DNA of 64,000 nt. Origin: Treponema sp. Its GTDB lineage: Bacteria > Spirochaetota > Spirochaetia > Treponematales > Treponemataceae. Positions 36,269-47,321 of the stretch are shown in pieces; the stretch's first letter is position 1; each line of letters begins with the position of its first letter. A model generated the notes under the pieces. That model saw only the letters and a list, made by a program, of their open reading frames with translations, did no database searches and had not been told where the DNA came from. The DNA is taken from NCBI GenBank assembly GCA_024695625.1, contig JAILHV010000064.1:25084-89083 (forward strand). Direction: 5' to 3'. The translations under genes were made by a program, and so were the position numbers.

Positions 36269-37483
36269 ATGCCTATTTCTCCCTATATAAAAGAAACCAT
36301 GACCAGCAAGGGAGCTGGTGTAATAAGAAAAATGTTCGAGGAGGGCGTAAGGCTAAAGAAGCAGTACGGTGACGATGCAGTTTTTGACTTTAGCCTTGGA
36401 AACCCGGACCTTGACCCGCCAAAAGAGGTTGCAGACGCAATAGAAGAGCTTGCAAAGTGCCGCGAAAAGAATTTTCATGGCTACATGCCCAACGCAGGCT
36501 TCCCTTTTGCCAGAGAAGCAATGGCAAAAAAGACCGCTAAAGAGCAGGGAGTCCCGGTAGATTCAAGCTGCGTCGTTATGGGAGTTGGAGCCGCAGGCGC
36601 ACTGAACGCTTTGTTCAAGGCCATTTTGTCAGAAGGGGACAACATCATAGTTCCCGCCCCATATTTTGCAGAATACAACCACTATGCCCACAACTACGGT
36701 GGAAGTCTCATTGCCGTTCCTACAAAAAAGGACTTTTCCCTTGACGTAGATGGAATAAAAGCCGCCCTTACACAAAAAACAGCGGCAGTTTTAATCAACA
36801 GCCCAAACAATCCAACAGGAAAGGTCTACACAAAAAAGGATATAGAAGACCTTGCAAAGGCTTTGAACGAACACGCCTCAAAATGCGGAAGAAAGCCCTA
36901 TCTTATCCTTGACGAACCCTACCGCGCAATTGTTTACGACGGACTTGAAGTTGCACCGGCATTCCCTGTGTACGACAGTTCCGTTGTTGTTACGTCATTC
37001 GCAAAGAATTTCAGCCTTCCCGGAGAAAGAATCGGCTACATCTGCGTAAACCCAGCCTGCCCGGACAAGGACGAACTTGTTGCGGCCTGTATCTTTACCA
37101 CAAGAATCCTTGGCTACGTTAACGCACCTGGCCTTTTCCAGAGGGTTGTGGCAAAGACTTGGGATGCAAAAGCAGACTATTCACTCTACAAAACCAGGCG
37201 CGACGAACTTACAGCAATTCTTGACGAGGCTGGAATTGAGCACGCAAACCCGGAGGGAGCATTCTACATGTGGTGCAAGGTTCCTTCATCCTTTAAGGGA
37301 AGCAGTGGCCAAGCGGGAGACGACATTGACTTCTGCGACTACCTAAAAAAGTACCTTATTCTTGCGGCTCCCGGCAGCGGCTTCGGTGGAAAGGGGTGGT
37401 TCCGTCTTGCATACTGCGTTAGCGAAAAGAGCATACTTAACTCAAGGAATGCATTCATAAAGGCAATTCAGGACTTAAAGTAG
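36269..37483 (+). CDS. Class I/II pyridoxal-phosphate aminotransferase
   Basis: 404 aa; LGNPDLDPPKEV, VPAPYFAEYNHY, INSPNNPTGKVY, LILDEPYRAIVYDG, SFAKNFSLPGERIGY. Confidence 0.92.
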   Translation: MPISPYIKETMTSKGAGVIRKMFEEGVRLKKQYGDDAVFDFSLGNPDLDPPKEVADAIEELAKCREKNFHGYMPNAGFPFAREAMAKKTAKEQGVPVDSSCVVMGVGAAGALNALFKAILSEGDNIIVPAPYFAEYNHYAHNYGGSLIAVPTKKDFSLDVDGIKAALTQKTAAVLINSPNNPTGKVYTKKDIEDLAKALNEHASKCGRKPYLILDEPYRAIVYDGLEVAPAFPVYDSSVVVTSFAKNFSLPGERIGYICVNPACPDKDELVAACIFTTRILGYVNAPGLFQRVVAKTWDAKADYSLYKTRRDELTAILDEAGIEHANPEGAFYMWCKVPSSFKGSSGQAGDDIDFCDYLKKYLILAAPGSGFGGKGWFRLAYCVSEKSILNSRNAFIKAIQDLK

Positions 37484-37511
37484 TATTTTGTAATAGATTC
37501 TGGAGGTAGAC

Positions 37512-38993
37512 ATGAAGATTCTTATGGTGAGCGCTGAAGTAGTTCCCTTTGCAAAAACAGGCGGACTTGCCGACATGGTTAGCGCCCTTTCAATTCAGCT
37601 TATAAAAATGGGTCATGACGTAAGGATTGTCATGCCTCGCTACTACAAGATAGACAGGAAAAAGCTTGAGCTTCTGCCAGGACCAATGGCTGTTGCCGCA
37701 GGGCAGGGTGAAACTTGGACAGCGGTTTACAAGACGAATATGCCTGGATGCGAAAAACTTCCGGTTTATTTTATTGACCATGAGCAGTGCTTCGGACGCG
37801 ACGGTGTTTACGGAACCCCATGGGAAACAGACTTCCACGACAACCCCTACCGCTTTTCAGTCCTTTGCCACGGAGCATTCCAGCTTTGCCGCAAACTTGG
37901 CTGGTACCCGGACATTGTGCACGCCCACGACTGGTCTTCATGCCTTGCACCGGTTCTGGTAAAGAATGTCTGCCGCTACTGTGGTTTTGAACACACGGCA
38001 AGCGTCCTTACAATCCACAACCAGGGCTACCAGGGACAGTACTCGAAGGACCAGTTCCCAGCGTTGGGTATTGACTGGGGCTTCTACTATGGAGCAGGAT
38101 TTGAACACAACGGCGGAATGAATTTCCTTCAGGCAGGAGTCTCATGTGCAGACATGATAACAACCGTTTCCCCAACTTATGCCCGAGAAATACAAACTGC
38201 AGAAGGCGGATTCGGAATGGACGGCCTCTTGCGCGTAAGGAGCGACGTTATCCGCGGTGTCTTGAACGGAGCTGACGTTTCGCAATGGAACCCGGAAGTG
38301 GATAAGAGAATTCCATTCAACTATTCAGCCAAAGACATGAGCGGAAAGGCAAAATGCAAGGCAGACCTTCAGAAAAAGATGGGACTTGAAGTTGACCCCA
38401 ACATACCTATCGTTGGGATTGTAACAAGACTCGTAGACCAGAAGGGAATTGCGGAAGTATTTGCCCCAACATACGGCTCAATATTCAGTATATGCGCCAA
38501 CATGAAGGTGCAGTTCGTGGTGCTCGGAAGCGGCGAAAGATGGTGCGAGAATGAAATCCTTACCCTGCAGTCAAAGCTTCCAAACCTTAGGGCATACATA
38601 GGCTACGACGAAAACCTTAGCCACCTTATAGAAGCAGGCAGCGACTTCTTCCTTATGCCGTCAAAATACGAGCCGTGCGGCCTTAACCAGATTTATTCAA
38701 TGCTCTACGGAACGCTTCCAATCGTACGCAGAACAGGAGGCCTTGCAGACACAGTAGAAAACTACAACGAGCAAACAGGAGAGGGAACAGGCTTTGTCTT
38801 TGACCAGCTTACCCCAAGCGCAGTCTACAACACCGTGGGCTGGGCTGTCTGGGCATACTACAACAAGAAAGACCACATCAAGAAAATGCAGCAGAACGGC
38901 ATGAAGAAAAAGTTCGGCTGGGATTTGGCAGGAAAAGCCTACGAGGATGTTTACAAAGAGGCTCTGTTCAGGGGCTGCGGAATAAGAAGCTAG
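37512..38993 (+). CDS. glgA: Glycogen synthase (GT5)
   Basis: 493 aa; KILMVSAEVVPFAKTGGLADMVSAL, VHAHDWSS, TIHNQGYQGQY, PSKYEPCGLNQIYSMLYGTLPIVRRTGGLADTV. Confidence 0.96.
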   Translation: MKILMVSAEVVPFAKTGGLADMVSALSIQLIKMGHDVRIVMPRYYKIDRKKLELLPGPMAVAAGQGETWTAVYKTNMPGCEKLPVYFIDHEQCFGRDGVYGTPWETDFHDNPYRFSVLCHGAFQLCRKLGWYPDIVHAHDWSSCLAPVLVKNVCRYCGFEHTASVLTIHNQGYQGQYSKDQFPALGIDWGFYYGAGFEHNGGMNFLQAGVSCADMITTVSPTYAREIQTAEGGFGMDGLLRVRSDVIRGVLNGADVSQWNPEVDKRIPFNYSAKDMSGKAKCKADLQKKMGLEVDPNIPIVGIVTRLVDQKGIAEVFAPTYGSIFSICANMKVQFVVLGSGERWCENEILTLQSKLPNLRAYIGYDENLSHLIEAGSDFFLMPSKYEPCGLNQIYSMLYGTLPIVRRTGGLADTVENYNEQTGEGTGFVFDQLTPSAVYNTVGWAVWAYYNKKDHIKKMQQNGMKKKFGWDLAGKAYEDVYKEALFRGCGIRS

Positions 38994-39008
38994 GGCTTAA
39001 AACTTAGC

Positions 39009-39049
39009 AAAAAAGCCGTTGGTGCAAAAAGCTGCCAGCGGCTTTTTTT
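39009..39049 (+). terminator. Intrinsic terminator after glgA (possibly bidirectional)
   Basis: AAAAAAGCCGTTGG..loop..CCAGCGGCTTTTTTT. Confidence 0.85.
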
Positions 39050-39053
39050 ATGC

Positions 39054-41003
39054 TTAGAATACCTTCCACTGGGCAGAAGGGCCGTCTTCTGTATCCCCTG
39101 TGAGCAGATACCATTGGCTTAGCGGCGTTCTGTTTGATTTTTCATACCAGGAAATGCTTCCGTCTTCATTTACGGCAGCAATTTTGCCGTTTGGCAATAC
39201 TTCTATCTTTGCTGGAATAGAAGTTCCGCGCCGGTATACAAGAACGTTGCCGCTTGCATTGTTATAGGAAGAGATGAAATTCTTTCCCAAATTTGTAAAC
39301 ACTTCGGATTCCTTTGAAGCTATAAAAGCCTTAAGGTCATTTCCGCTTGCAGAAAACAAAATCTTTGTTGTCTTTGCCACAGGGTCATAGTCAAAAACAT
39401 CCGATGACTTTGCGTGGTTTTCATCATTCAGAACAATTCCAAAAATATGGTTTGAAGAATCGGAGGCATCACAGCAAATAGCGCATGAAGAGAAACCGCT
39501 TTTTAAGAGTGGAACGGTCTCCTTTGTCCTTGTATTCACTCTTACGAAAGAAGAGTCTGTCAATCCAACAAGGGCCTTTGCAACATAGAGTGAGTCGCCA
39601 GAAAGAACCGCACTTTCCACGGACGTTCCTGTATACAAAAGTTTTGAGGCACCGGAGGAAATGTCATGGGAATATACGGAAGAAGTGCCCTGTACGTATA
39701 CAAGCTTTTCCCCGCAAACCTTCAAGTTCTTTATTCTTGCCTTAGGAGTAAAAAGCGTGCTTACCTTATTTGTCTCAGAATTAAGATACTGGACGGTCTG
39801 CGCTGAATTATCGGACCAGAGGATAAAATTATTCTTATATGAAGAAATATTCGTCTGATTGACATTGGATGCAAGAAGCTCCACATCCGTTGAATCAGCA
39901 GAAGTCCTGTATACTTTCTTTCCCGCGATAAAACAAACGTAACCGTTTTCTGCAGATGCCAAATCAAGAACCTTGGCATATACATTTTTTGAAACTTTTG
40001 TTGCCCCGTCATCTAACTTTCCAGAGACAATCCTAAAGATGTTTCCTTCTGAAGAGCCAAGCACAAACGCACCGGAAATTCGCGCGGCACAACGGATTAC
40101 CTCACCGTCCCCAGAAAGGGAAATTTGACCTATTGTTTCTGTCTTAAAGGAATTCTCAACATCTATAGACTTTAGGAAGGAGCCCGTCTTTCCAACCTTT
40201 TCAATATAGTAAAGTACTGTGTCGCTTTCCTCACAAGCAAGTATTACCGGAAGGTTTGCAGCCGTTCTGTTCACGGCCTTTCCGGTCATTGCATCAATAA
40301 TGTAGATAAAGCCGTTCTTTTCCCCAGCAAGGTACTTGTTCTGGTTCAGTAGAGTAGGCTGGCTCAAGGATGACTCTGTATCAATCCTCTTGAATCTGCC
40401 AAAATTCACCAGGTTGTAGTAAACAAGCTTGCCTGCAGGCAGATAAAACACAGCGCTCTTTTCTGATGCACCGGTCTTTGCAAGGGAAATTGGACTTGAA
40501 ATGTCGCCCATCTGCTTAAGAACAAGTCCTGTCTTTGCGTCAAGAATATAGTAGCTGCTGACACCCTGGGAGGAGACAAAGAGGTATTTTCCCTTCTGCG
40601 AATATGCAACCCCCGTAACTTTGTCGGTAAAGCGCTTTGAGAATTTCTTTGTAAGCGTTCCCCAGTCAAAAACAGTTATTGCATTCATCTCGTTGCCGTC
40701 CGTTTCAATAACGGCAAAATCAGTTCCTGCCGGGTTCGTTGCCATTCCCGTTATCTCGTATGAAGAAATCTGGTACTTTTCACCGCTGCCGTTTTCCGCC
40801 CATTTTATTACGGAACCGTCCTTTCCGCATGAGAAAAATGACTTGCCGCTGGGGTCCGACAAAATTCCGCTGACAGTTCCAGCATGACCTGTTTCAAAAG
40901 TATAGGTTTTAGTGCGGTCTGCCCCCCAGTTCCCCTTTGCAAATAAAGAAATTCCTGCTGATGCAAAAGCAATCATAGTTATACATTTGAAAAACGGTTT
41001 CAT
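39054..41003 (-). CDS. Secreted beta-propeller (WD40/PQQ-like) protein
   Basis: 649 aa; signal peptide MKPFFKCITMIAFASAGISLFA; repeated propeller blades (GTVSGILSDPSGKSFFSCGKDGSVIKWAENG...). Confidence 0.65.
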   Translation of the reverse strand: MKPFFKCITMIAFASAGISLFAKGNWGADRTKTYTFETGHAGTVSGILSDPSGKSFFSCGKDGSVIKWAENGSGEKYQISSYEITGMATNPAGTDFAVIETDGNEMNAITVFDWGTLTKKFSKRFTDKVTGVAYSQKGKYLFVSSQGVSSYYILDAKTGLVLKQMGDISSPISLAKTGASEKSAVFYLPAGKLVYYNLVNFGRFKRIDTESSLSQPTLLNQNKYLAGEKNGFIYIIDAMTGKAVNRTAANLPVILACEESDTVLYYIEKVGKTGSFLKSIDVENSFKTETIGQISLSGDGEVIRCAARISGAFVLGSSEGNIFRIVSGKLDDGATKVSKNVYAKVLDLASAENGYVCFIAGKKVYRTSADSTDVELLASNVNQTNISSYKNNFILWSDNSAQTVQYLNSETNKVSTLFTPKARIKNLKVCGEKLVYVQGTSSVYSHDISSGASKLLYTGTSVESAVLSGDSLYVAKALVGLTDSSFVRVNTRTKETVPLLKSGFSSCAICCDASDSSNHIFGIVLNDENHAKSSDVFDYDPVAKTTKILFSASGNDLKAFIASKESEVFTNLGKNFISSYNNASGNVLVYRRGTSIPAKIEVLPNGKIAAVNEDGSISWYEKSNRTPLSQWYLLTGDTEDGPSAQWKVF

Positions 41004-41015
41004 AACATTCCTTCC

Positions 41016-42122
41016 TTATTTTATAAAATAATGCAAATCGCTCGCTATTGCAAGAACTAAAAGCAAGGCTATAAAGGCAATTCCGACAAATTGAATGTAG
41101 TAAAGAACTTTTGGATGCATTTTTCGCCTGAATACGCACTCAATAAAGGCAAAAAGAATAAGACCCCCGTCAAGAACAGGGATGGGCAGGAGGTTGGTGA
41201 TGAAAAGAGAAATACTTATCAAGGCAAGAAACTGCATCGTACTCACCACTGCAATTCCAAGCCCGTATTTTAGGCCTTCCTTTACGGCTCCGCCAAGCAT
41301 TGTCGTTATGCGGACCGGGCCTGCAACCGCGCTTGTAATTTTTACCCCGCTGAACAAAACACCTATGCTCTTTACGGTAACACAAAGCATGTCAACAGCC
41401 TTGTAGACACCCTGGCCTGCCGCAGCAAAAAAGGGGTAAGGGCCGTAATGCCTTTCCTTGTCGAATTTCTGGGAAACTATCCCCATCTTGCCAGCACCGG
41501 TGTCCTTGTCCAAGAGAGTGTGAACGGTTATTTCATGCTCCTCACCGTTGCGCAAAAATTTAACCGCAACATCCTTGTCAGCATTCATAGAGATGAATTC
41601 AGAAATTTCAGAGAAATATTCAACGGGCTTACCGTCAAGGGCTATTATCGTGTCGCCAGAAATCATTCCGGCCACATGGGCAGGCGACTCAATTCCTTCA
41701 TAGACTTCATCAGCCATCTGAACCGTAGTTCCGGCATCATGATATGTGTAGCCTATAAGGGCAACCACAAAAAAAGCAATACAGGCAAAGACAAAGTTAA
41801 AGAATGGACCTGCAAAGGCAATCAGAAGCCTTTTAAGCGGATGAATTCCGTAAAATGAATCCTTTTCACCCTCGATTACACTTTTATTCTCTTCCAAAGC
41901 AGTGCGCCAGTCATTCTCGCCCTTCATGGCACAGTAGCCACCCAGGGGAATAAGGGAAATCCTGTAGTCAGTGCCCCTAAAACCACGGTGCAAGAGTACC
42001 GGTCCCATTCCTATTGAAAAAGCCTCAACCTTCACCCCAAAAAGCCGGGCTGCAAGAAAATGTCCAAGCTCATGAAAAAAAACAAGAAACCCAAGGCCTA
42101 AAATTCCATAGACAATAGTCAC
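41016..42122 (-). CDS. rseP: RseP-like site-2 (M50) membrane metalloprotease with PDZ domain
   Basis: Track ORF to 42140; GTG at 42122 overlaps the dxr TGA as GTGA and gives [27 protein letters not shown]; HExx[11 protein letters not shown]. Confidence 0.92.
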   Translation of the reverse strand: MTIVYGILGLGFLVFFHELGHFLAARLFGVKVEAFSIGMGPVLLHRGFRGTDYRISLIPLGGYCAMKGENDWRTALEENKSVIEGEKDSFYGIHPLKRLLIAFAGPFFNFVFACIAFFVVALIGYTYHDAGTTVQMADEVYEGIESPAHVAGMISGDTIIALDGKPVEYFSEISEFISMNADKDVAVKFLRNGEEHEITVHTLLDKDTGAGKMGIVSQKFDKERHYGPYPFFAAAGQGVYKAVDMLCVTVKSIGVLFSGVKITSAVAGPVRITTMLGGAVKEGLKYGLGIAVVSTMQFLALISISLFITNLLPIPVLDGGLILFAFIECVFRRKMHPKVLYYIQFVGIAFIALLLVLAIASDLHYFIK

Positions 42123-43234
42123 TTTAAGCTTCCCCCGCACATTTTGCCAAGAACCATCTTTGCAACATCCCTCACTTCTGCATCCTTTCTGTATACAGTT
42201 TCCAGAGAAGAAGGCTCTTCAGACCAGTCGCTCTGCAAAGTCTGCTCAACGATTGCGCCTATGTCCAAAAATCCGCATTTTTTGTCAAGGAAGGCGTGGG
42301 CTGCAATTTCGTTTGCCGCATTAAAGGCTATTGTATATGATTTTCCTTTTTTTGCACATTCATAGGCCAAAGAAAGCAGGGGAAAGTCATCCATTCGAGG
42401 AGCCATAAAAGTCATGTCGTGGCCGGCAAGGTCAAACGGCTCAAGATAGTTTTCCTTGTATTCGGGAAAGGTAAGTGCACCAAGAATTGGGTGCCTCATG
42501 TCCGGGTTGCTTATCTGGGCATAAAGCATTCCGTCTTTTGTGCGCACAAGCGAATGTATAAGGCTCTGGGGATGAACCACAACCTTTATTTTTGATGTGT
42601 CAAGGCCAAAAAGCCGCGCTGCCTCTATCACTTCAAGGCCCTTGTTTGCAAGAGTCGCGCTGTCAACAGTGATTTTTGGTCCCATATTCCAGGTTGGGTG
42701 GGCAAGGGCTTGCTCAAGGGTAACGTCCTTTAACTGTTCCTTTGTATAAGATCGGAAAGGGCCTCCGCTTGCAGTTATTACAAGCTCGCTTATCTTTTCA
42801 AAACCAGCAAATTGTATAAGATTGAATATTGCGCTGTGTTCTGAATCAACGGGAATAATTTTTGCCCCATATTTTTTAGCCACTTCCTGAACCAAGGGCC
42901 ATGCCATAACAACGGTTTCCTTGTTTGCAAGGGCCAGATCCATGCCGCTCTTAAGCACAAGAACAGAAGGCTCAAGACCTGCAGCTCCTGCAATTCCGTT
43001 TACGGCTATATCAGCATTGCATTCTTTTACAAGCCTTTCAATTCCTGCAATTCCGTCCTTTTCAAAAACACTTCCAGGACAATTGAATTCGGCGCAAAGT
43101 TCATCCAGTTTTTTTTGATTTTTACCAACGCAAAGCCCTGCAACCTCAAAATCATCTTTCATCTTGCGGGCAATGTCCAAAGTTTGGCTTCCTATTGAGC
43201 CGGTGCAACCAAGAACAAGTATTCTTTTTTTCAT
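42119..43234 (-). CDS. dxr: 1-deoxy-D-xylulose 5-phosphate reductoisomerase
   Basis: 371 aa; [70 protein letters not shown]. Confidence 0.96.
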   Translation of the reverse strand: MKKRILVLGCTGSIGSQTLDIARKMKDDFEVAGLCVGKNQKKLDELCAEFNCPGSVFEKDGIAGIERLVKECNADIAVNGIAGAAGLEPSVLVLKSGMDLALANKETVVMAWPLVQEVAKKYGAKIIPVDSEHSAIFNLIQFAGFEKISELVITASGGPFRSYTKEQLKDVTLEQALAHPTWNMGPKITVDSATLANKGLEVIEAARLFGLDTSKIKVVVHPQSLIHSLVRTKDGMLYAQISNPDMRHPILGALTFPEYKENYLEPFDLAGHDMTFMAPRMDDFPLLSLAYECAKKGKSYTIAFNAANEIAAHAFLDKKCGFLDIGAIVEQTLQSDWSEEPSSLETVYRKDAEVRDVAKMVLGKMCGGSLK

Positions 43235-44121
43235 AGCGGTCCGTAAAAAATGGAAATCAGCATGTAGTAAAGAGGGGCAGACATCAGGATAGAATCCATG
43301 GAGTCCAAAATTCCGCCTCGTCCCGGTATGATGTTGCCAGAATTCTTGAACCCGGCAGAACGCTTCATGACGGATTCAGTCAAGTCCCCGACAATCGATG
43401 TAAGGGCCATTATAAAACCTGTAAAGATAATCTTTAAGATTGAACCGGTAAAAATGTCTGGCCAGAGGTAAAAGCCCAGAATTCCGGCACCTATTGAGCC
43501 TGCAATTCCTCCCATAAAGCCGGCAATGCTCTTGTTTGGGCTTGCCTTTATAAAGCCCTTGTTGTTTTTGCCGAACAATACACCAAAAAACCAGGCAAAA
43601 CTATCGCAAAAGCAGACCATAAGCAGGAATTCTGCTATAAGCTGGGAAGAAACATCCTTTCCGCCCTTGGAAAAAGTGGTCATTCTGGAAACAAAAGTTA
43701 TAAGATATGCCGTGTAAAGCAGGATGAATACGGATGCCGAGATTTTTCCGAGGGAATTCTCAAATGAATCAGCAAAGAAGACCTCCACCATAAGGATTAT
43801 CAGCATGGTGGAAATGAATGTGTAAGAAATTATTTCCTCGCCAACAGGAAATTCCCTGCCAAAGATTATAGGGAAGAGCTTTGTAAGGGAAGCTACCACC
43901 GTAATGAATATGTTCAAAAGGATTATAAACCATTTTGGCTGCAACTTTGTCTTTGTAAGGAACATATCGTATGCCTCGCTTGTCGCCAAAGCCGAAACGG
44001 TAACAATCAAAATATGCAGGGGAAGATGATTTCCCCATGGAAAAAGAATAACGGCAAGCAGCAAGGGCAAGCCTATAAAAAAAATACCGAGTCTTGGAAT
44101 TATTTTTTTTATGCTACTCAT
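43231..44121 (-). CDS. cdsA: Phosphatidate cytidylyltransferase
   Basis: 296 aa; CdsA C-terminal signature [38 protein letters not shown]. Confidence 0.93.
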   Translation of the reverse strand: MSSIKKIIPRLGIFFIGLPLLLAVILFPWGNHLPLHILIVTVSALATSEAYDMFLTKTKLQPKWFIILLNIFITVVASLTKLFPIIFGREFPVGEEIISYTFISTMLIILMVEVFFADSFENSLGKISASVFILLYTAYLITFVSRMTTFSKGGKDVSSQLIAEFLLMVCFCDSFAWFFGVLFGKNNKGFIKASPNKSIAGFMGGIAGSIGAGILGFYLWPDIFTGSILKIIFTGFIMALTSIVGDLTESVMKRSAGFKNSGNIIPGRGGILDSMDSILMSAPLYYMLISIFYGPL

Positions 44122-44837
44122 ACCGGCACCGCCCCAAATCGCCTAGTTCTCTTTTGGAATTCGGCAATATTATTATAAAATTCTTCTTTATTATAATCCG
44201 GCCATAGCGTTTTTGTAAACAGAAATTCTGCATAAGATGCCTGCCAGATTAAAAAATTGCTTATTCTTTGCTCTCCACCGGTCCTTATCAGAAGGTCAAC
44301 GTCCGGCAATTCAGGAAGGTCAAAATATGATGAAAGGCTGGCCTCCGTGACTTCCTTTTCGGAAACGCCCTCACGGATCAGCTTCTTTATTCCGCGCACA
44401 ATTTCGTCCCGCCCGCCGTAATTTATTGCAAGACAAATGGTAAGGCCTGTAAAGTCCTTTGTATCTTTTTCCGTCTCTATAATGTCCTGCTGAATGTTTG
44501 CCGGAAGACCTGTAATGTCCCCAAGCAGGCGTACCCTTATGCTGTTTTCCTTGTAAAATTTAAGTTCTTTAAGAAGGTGCGTGTGAATCAAATTCATAAG
44601 AAAGCCGACTTCGGACTTGGCACGCTTCCAATTTTCCGTCGAAAAAGCATAGAGTGTAACGTATTTTATGCCGAGGTCAGCCGCAGCCTTTGCAATTTCC
44701 TTTGCACGCTTTAAGCCTTCTTCGTGACCGGCAGTGCGTATCTGGCCTCTTTGCTTTGCCCAGCGCCCATTTCCGTCCATGATTATTCCAATATGAGCGG
44801 GAAGGGCTTCTGGATTTTTGTTAATCTCAATGTCCAC
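44118..44837 (-). CDS. uppS: Undecaprenyl/polyprenyl diphosphate synthase
   Basis: 239 aa; HIGIIMDGNGRWAKQRG, YAFSTENWKR, DLLIRTGGEQRISNFLIWQASYAEFLFT. Confidence 0.96.
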   Translation of the reverse strand: MDIEINKNPEALPAHIGIIMDGNGRWAKQRGQIRTAGHEEGLKRAKEIAKAAADLGIKYVTLYAFSTENWKRAKSEVGFLMNLIHTHLLKELKFYKENSIRVRLLGDITGLPANIQQDIIETEKDTKDFTGLTICLAINYGGRDEIVRGIKKLIREGVSEKEVTEASLSSYFDLPELPDVDLLIRTGGEQRISNFLIWQASYAEFLFTKTLWPDYNKEEFYNNIAEFQKRTRRFGAVPV

Positions 44838-44842
44838 GGTTA

Positions 44843-45385
44843 TTATTCCATAATTTCTTTTTCTTTTGCTTCGTAGACTTTATTGATTTCTTCTATATAT
44901 TTGTCAGTAAGCTTCTGCAGCTTGTCTGTTTCTGTCTTAAGCTGGTCTTCCGTAAGTTCTCCGCCTTTCTGCTGCTTTTTAAGAGCATCATTTCCGTCGC
45001 GGCGGATGTTGCGGATTGTTGTGCGGTAGTTTTCTGCTGTATTCTTTGCCTGCTTAACGAGTTCCTTGCGGCGGTCTGCTGTTAGCGGCGGGATTGCAAT
45101 GCGGATAACCTTGCCGTCGTTGCTGGGGTTAAGGCCAAGGTCTGCTGTCTGAATTGCCTTTTCAATTGCGGAAATAAGGCTCTTGTCAAACGGAGAAACA
45201 ACCACAAGGCGTGCTTCCGGTATGGAAATTGTACCTACCTGGCTCAAAGGGGTAGGTGTGCCGTAATAGTCAACGCGCACTTTGTCAAAAATAGAGGCAC
45301 TAGCTCTTCCTGTGCGGATTGTATTGTATTCTTCCTTCAAAGAATTGACGGTTTTTTCCATTTTTGCTTCATTATCGCCAGCCAT
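44843..45385 (-). CDS. frr: Ribosome recycling factor
   Basis: 180 aa; RTGRASASIFDKVRVDYYGTPTPLSQVGTISIPEAR. Confidence 0.97.
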   Translation of the reverse strand: MAGDNEAKMEKTVNSLKEEYNTIRTGRASASIFDKVRVDYYGTPTPLSQVGTISIPEARLVVVSPFDKSLISAIEKAIQTADLGLNPSNDGKVIRIAIPPLTADRRKELVKQAKNTAENYRTTIRNIRRDGNDALKKQQKGGELTEDQLKTETDKLQKLTDKYIEEINKVYEAKEKEIME

Positions 45386-45444
45386 AAATATTCCTCCGTA
45401 AAAATTGCGGCGGCCTGACGAATTTGTACAGACCGCCTATAAAA

Positions 45445-46278
45445 TTATTTTCCTAAAACGAGAAGGCTGATGTCGCCAAATTCGAGAGTGGCTCCAACTT
45501 CCTTACCGATTTCAGCAAGCTTTGCGCTTACAGATTTTTTGTCATCCTTAACGAACATCTGGTCTACGAAGCATACTTCAGCAAGATGCTTGTTGATCTT
45601 TCCCTGAAGGATTCCTTCGCGGACATTTTCTGGCTTGGAAGCCATCTTTGGATCCTGTTCCATCTGCTTCTTGAAGATGTCTTTCTGCTCGTCAATGTAG
45701 CTCTGAGGAACGTCAGACTGCTTGATGTAGGCAGGTGTAAATGCAACGAGGTGCATGCAGCAGTCCTTTGCAAATTCCTTTACCTTGTCGTCTGTTGAAC
45801 CCTTTACGATTGTAACGGCAGCCTGCTTGAAGTTTGAGTGAACGTAGATTCCGCTAGAAGCGCCTTCCGGAACTTCAATAATCTGAACCTTGCTCAAGGA
45901 CATATTCTCGCGGGTGCGTGTTGCAAAGTCAAGAAGTACGTCAGAAAGCTCTTTGTTTGGCTCTGTATAGCCCTTTTCGAATACCATGTCAAGGATCTTT
46001 TCACCGCTTGAAATGAAATCTGCGTTGTTTGCAACAAAGTCTGTTTCGCATACAAGTTCAACAACAGCGATTTTGTTTCCGTTCTGGCGGATGAAAATGC
46101 GGCCTTCGCTTGTTACGCGCTCAGCTCTCTTTGCTACGGCAGCGAGACCTTTTTCCTTCAAAAGTTTTGCGGCTGCGTCAAAGTCACCGTTTGTTTCGGT
46201 AAGGGCCTTTTTGCAGTCCATCATACCTGCGCCTGTCTGTTCGCGCAATTCTTTTACCTGTGCAGCTGTAATAGCCAT
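45445..46278 (-). CDS. tsf: Elongation factor Ts
   Basis: 277 aa; ITAAQVKELREQTGAGMMDCKKALTETNGDFDAA. Confidence 0.97.
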   Translation of the reverse strand: MAITAAQVKELREQTGAGMMDCKKALTETNGDFDAAAKLLKEKGLAAVAKRAERVTSEGRIFIRQNGNKIAVVELVCETDFVANNADFISSGEKILDMVFEKGYTEPNKELSDVLLDFATRTRENMSLSKVQIIEVPEGASSGIYVHSNFKQAAVTIVKGSTDDKVKEFAKDCCMHLVAFTPAYIKQSDVPQSYIDEQKDIFKKQMEQDPKMASKPENVREGILQGKINKHLAEVCFVDQMFVKDDKKSVSAKLAEIGKEVGATLEFGDISLLVLGK

Positions 46279-46292
46279 GTTATTAACTCCAA

Positions 46293-47165
46293 TTATTTTT
46301 CGTATGCTTTGTCTTCGTCGATGAGGCTTTCCTCTTCGCGGCGGTCAGCTTCTGCATCCTCTTCCTTTACTTCTGTAGGAGTATAGTTAGAGTAGTCAAC
46401 GATTTCTTCGTCTTCCTTCTTTGTAGAAGCGTCTGTCGTTACGTCATCGTAGTCGCCAAGAGTCTCGATGATCTTGAGGCCCTGTTCGTTGTCTGCTTCA
46501 AGAACTGCGTTTGCAATGATTGAAGTAAAGAGGCTGATTGCGCGGATTGCGTCATCGTTGCCAGGAATAGGGAAGTTGATACCCTCTGGATTGCAGTTTG
46601 TGTCTACGATAGCAACAATCGGGATACCCATGCGGCGTGCTTCTGCAACTGCGATCTGCTCTTTGTGTGTATCGATGATGAAGATTGCTCCCGGCAGTTC
46701 CTTCATTTCTTTGATTCCACCGTAGTTCTTCTGGAGCTTTTCCTTTTCTTTGAGGAGGTTTGCAACTTCCTTCTTTGTAAGGTTGTCAAATGTGCCGTCA
46801 ACTTCCATCTTTTCGATTTTCTTGAGGCGCAAGAGAGACTTCTTGATTGTTGCAAAGTTTGTGAGTGTACCGCCAAGCCAGCGGTTGTTTACGTAGAACT
46901 GGCCGCAGCGTTCAGCTTCCTTCTGGATGGCCTGCTGTGCCTGTTTCTTTGTGCCTACAAAAAGCACTGACTTGCCAGAAGATGCAACCTTGCGGATTTC
47001 TTCGTAGCTGTCTTTGATTGCAGTGATTGTCTTCTGCAAATCGATGATGTGAATTCCGTTGCGCTCTGCGAAGATATACTTCTTCATGCGCGGATCCCAA
47101 CGCTTTACCTGATGTCCGAAGTGTACGCCGGACTCAAGCAGACTCTTCATGGTTACTACTGCCAT
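46293..47165 (-). CDS. rpsB: 30S ribosomal protein S2
   Basis: Track ORF starts 47291 but ATG at 47165 ([32 protein letters not shown]) matches the conserved S2 start; acidic C-terminal extension. Confidence 0.96.
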   Translation of the reverse strand: MAVVTMKSLLESGVHFGHQVKRWDPRMKKYIFAERNGIHIIDLQKTITAIKDSYEEIRKVASSGKSVLFVGTKKQAQQAIQKEAERCGQFYVNNRWLGGTLTNFATIKKSLLRLKKIEKMEVDGTFDNLTKKEVANLLKEKEKLQKNYGGIKEMKELPGAIFIIDTHKEQIAVAEARRMGIPIVAIVDTNCNPEGINFPIPGNDDAIRAISLFTSIIANAVLEADNEQGLKIIETLGDYDDVTTDASTKKEDEEIVDYSNYTPTEVKEEDAEADRREEESLIDEDKAYEK

Positions 47166-47321
47166 GATTAACTCCTTCACCGGAAAAACCAATTGCGGCA
47201 AAAGCCTTCCCTTAACAGGGTGATTTTCCCACCTGACCTTGTTTCTCGTGACCGCATAAAACGGCCCGGAAGATTTCGCAACAAAACACAAGGCTAACGG
47301 CCCGTATTCTGCCCGGCAAAA

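Noticed and set aside
47166-47291. N-terminal extension of the rpsB ORF
   Set aside because: Not part of conserved S2; better explained as an untranslated leader.
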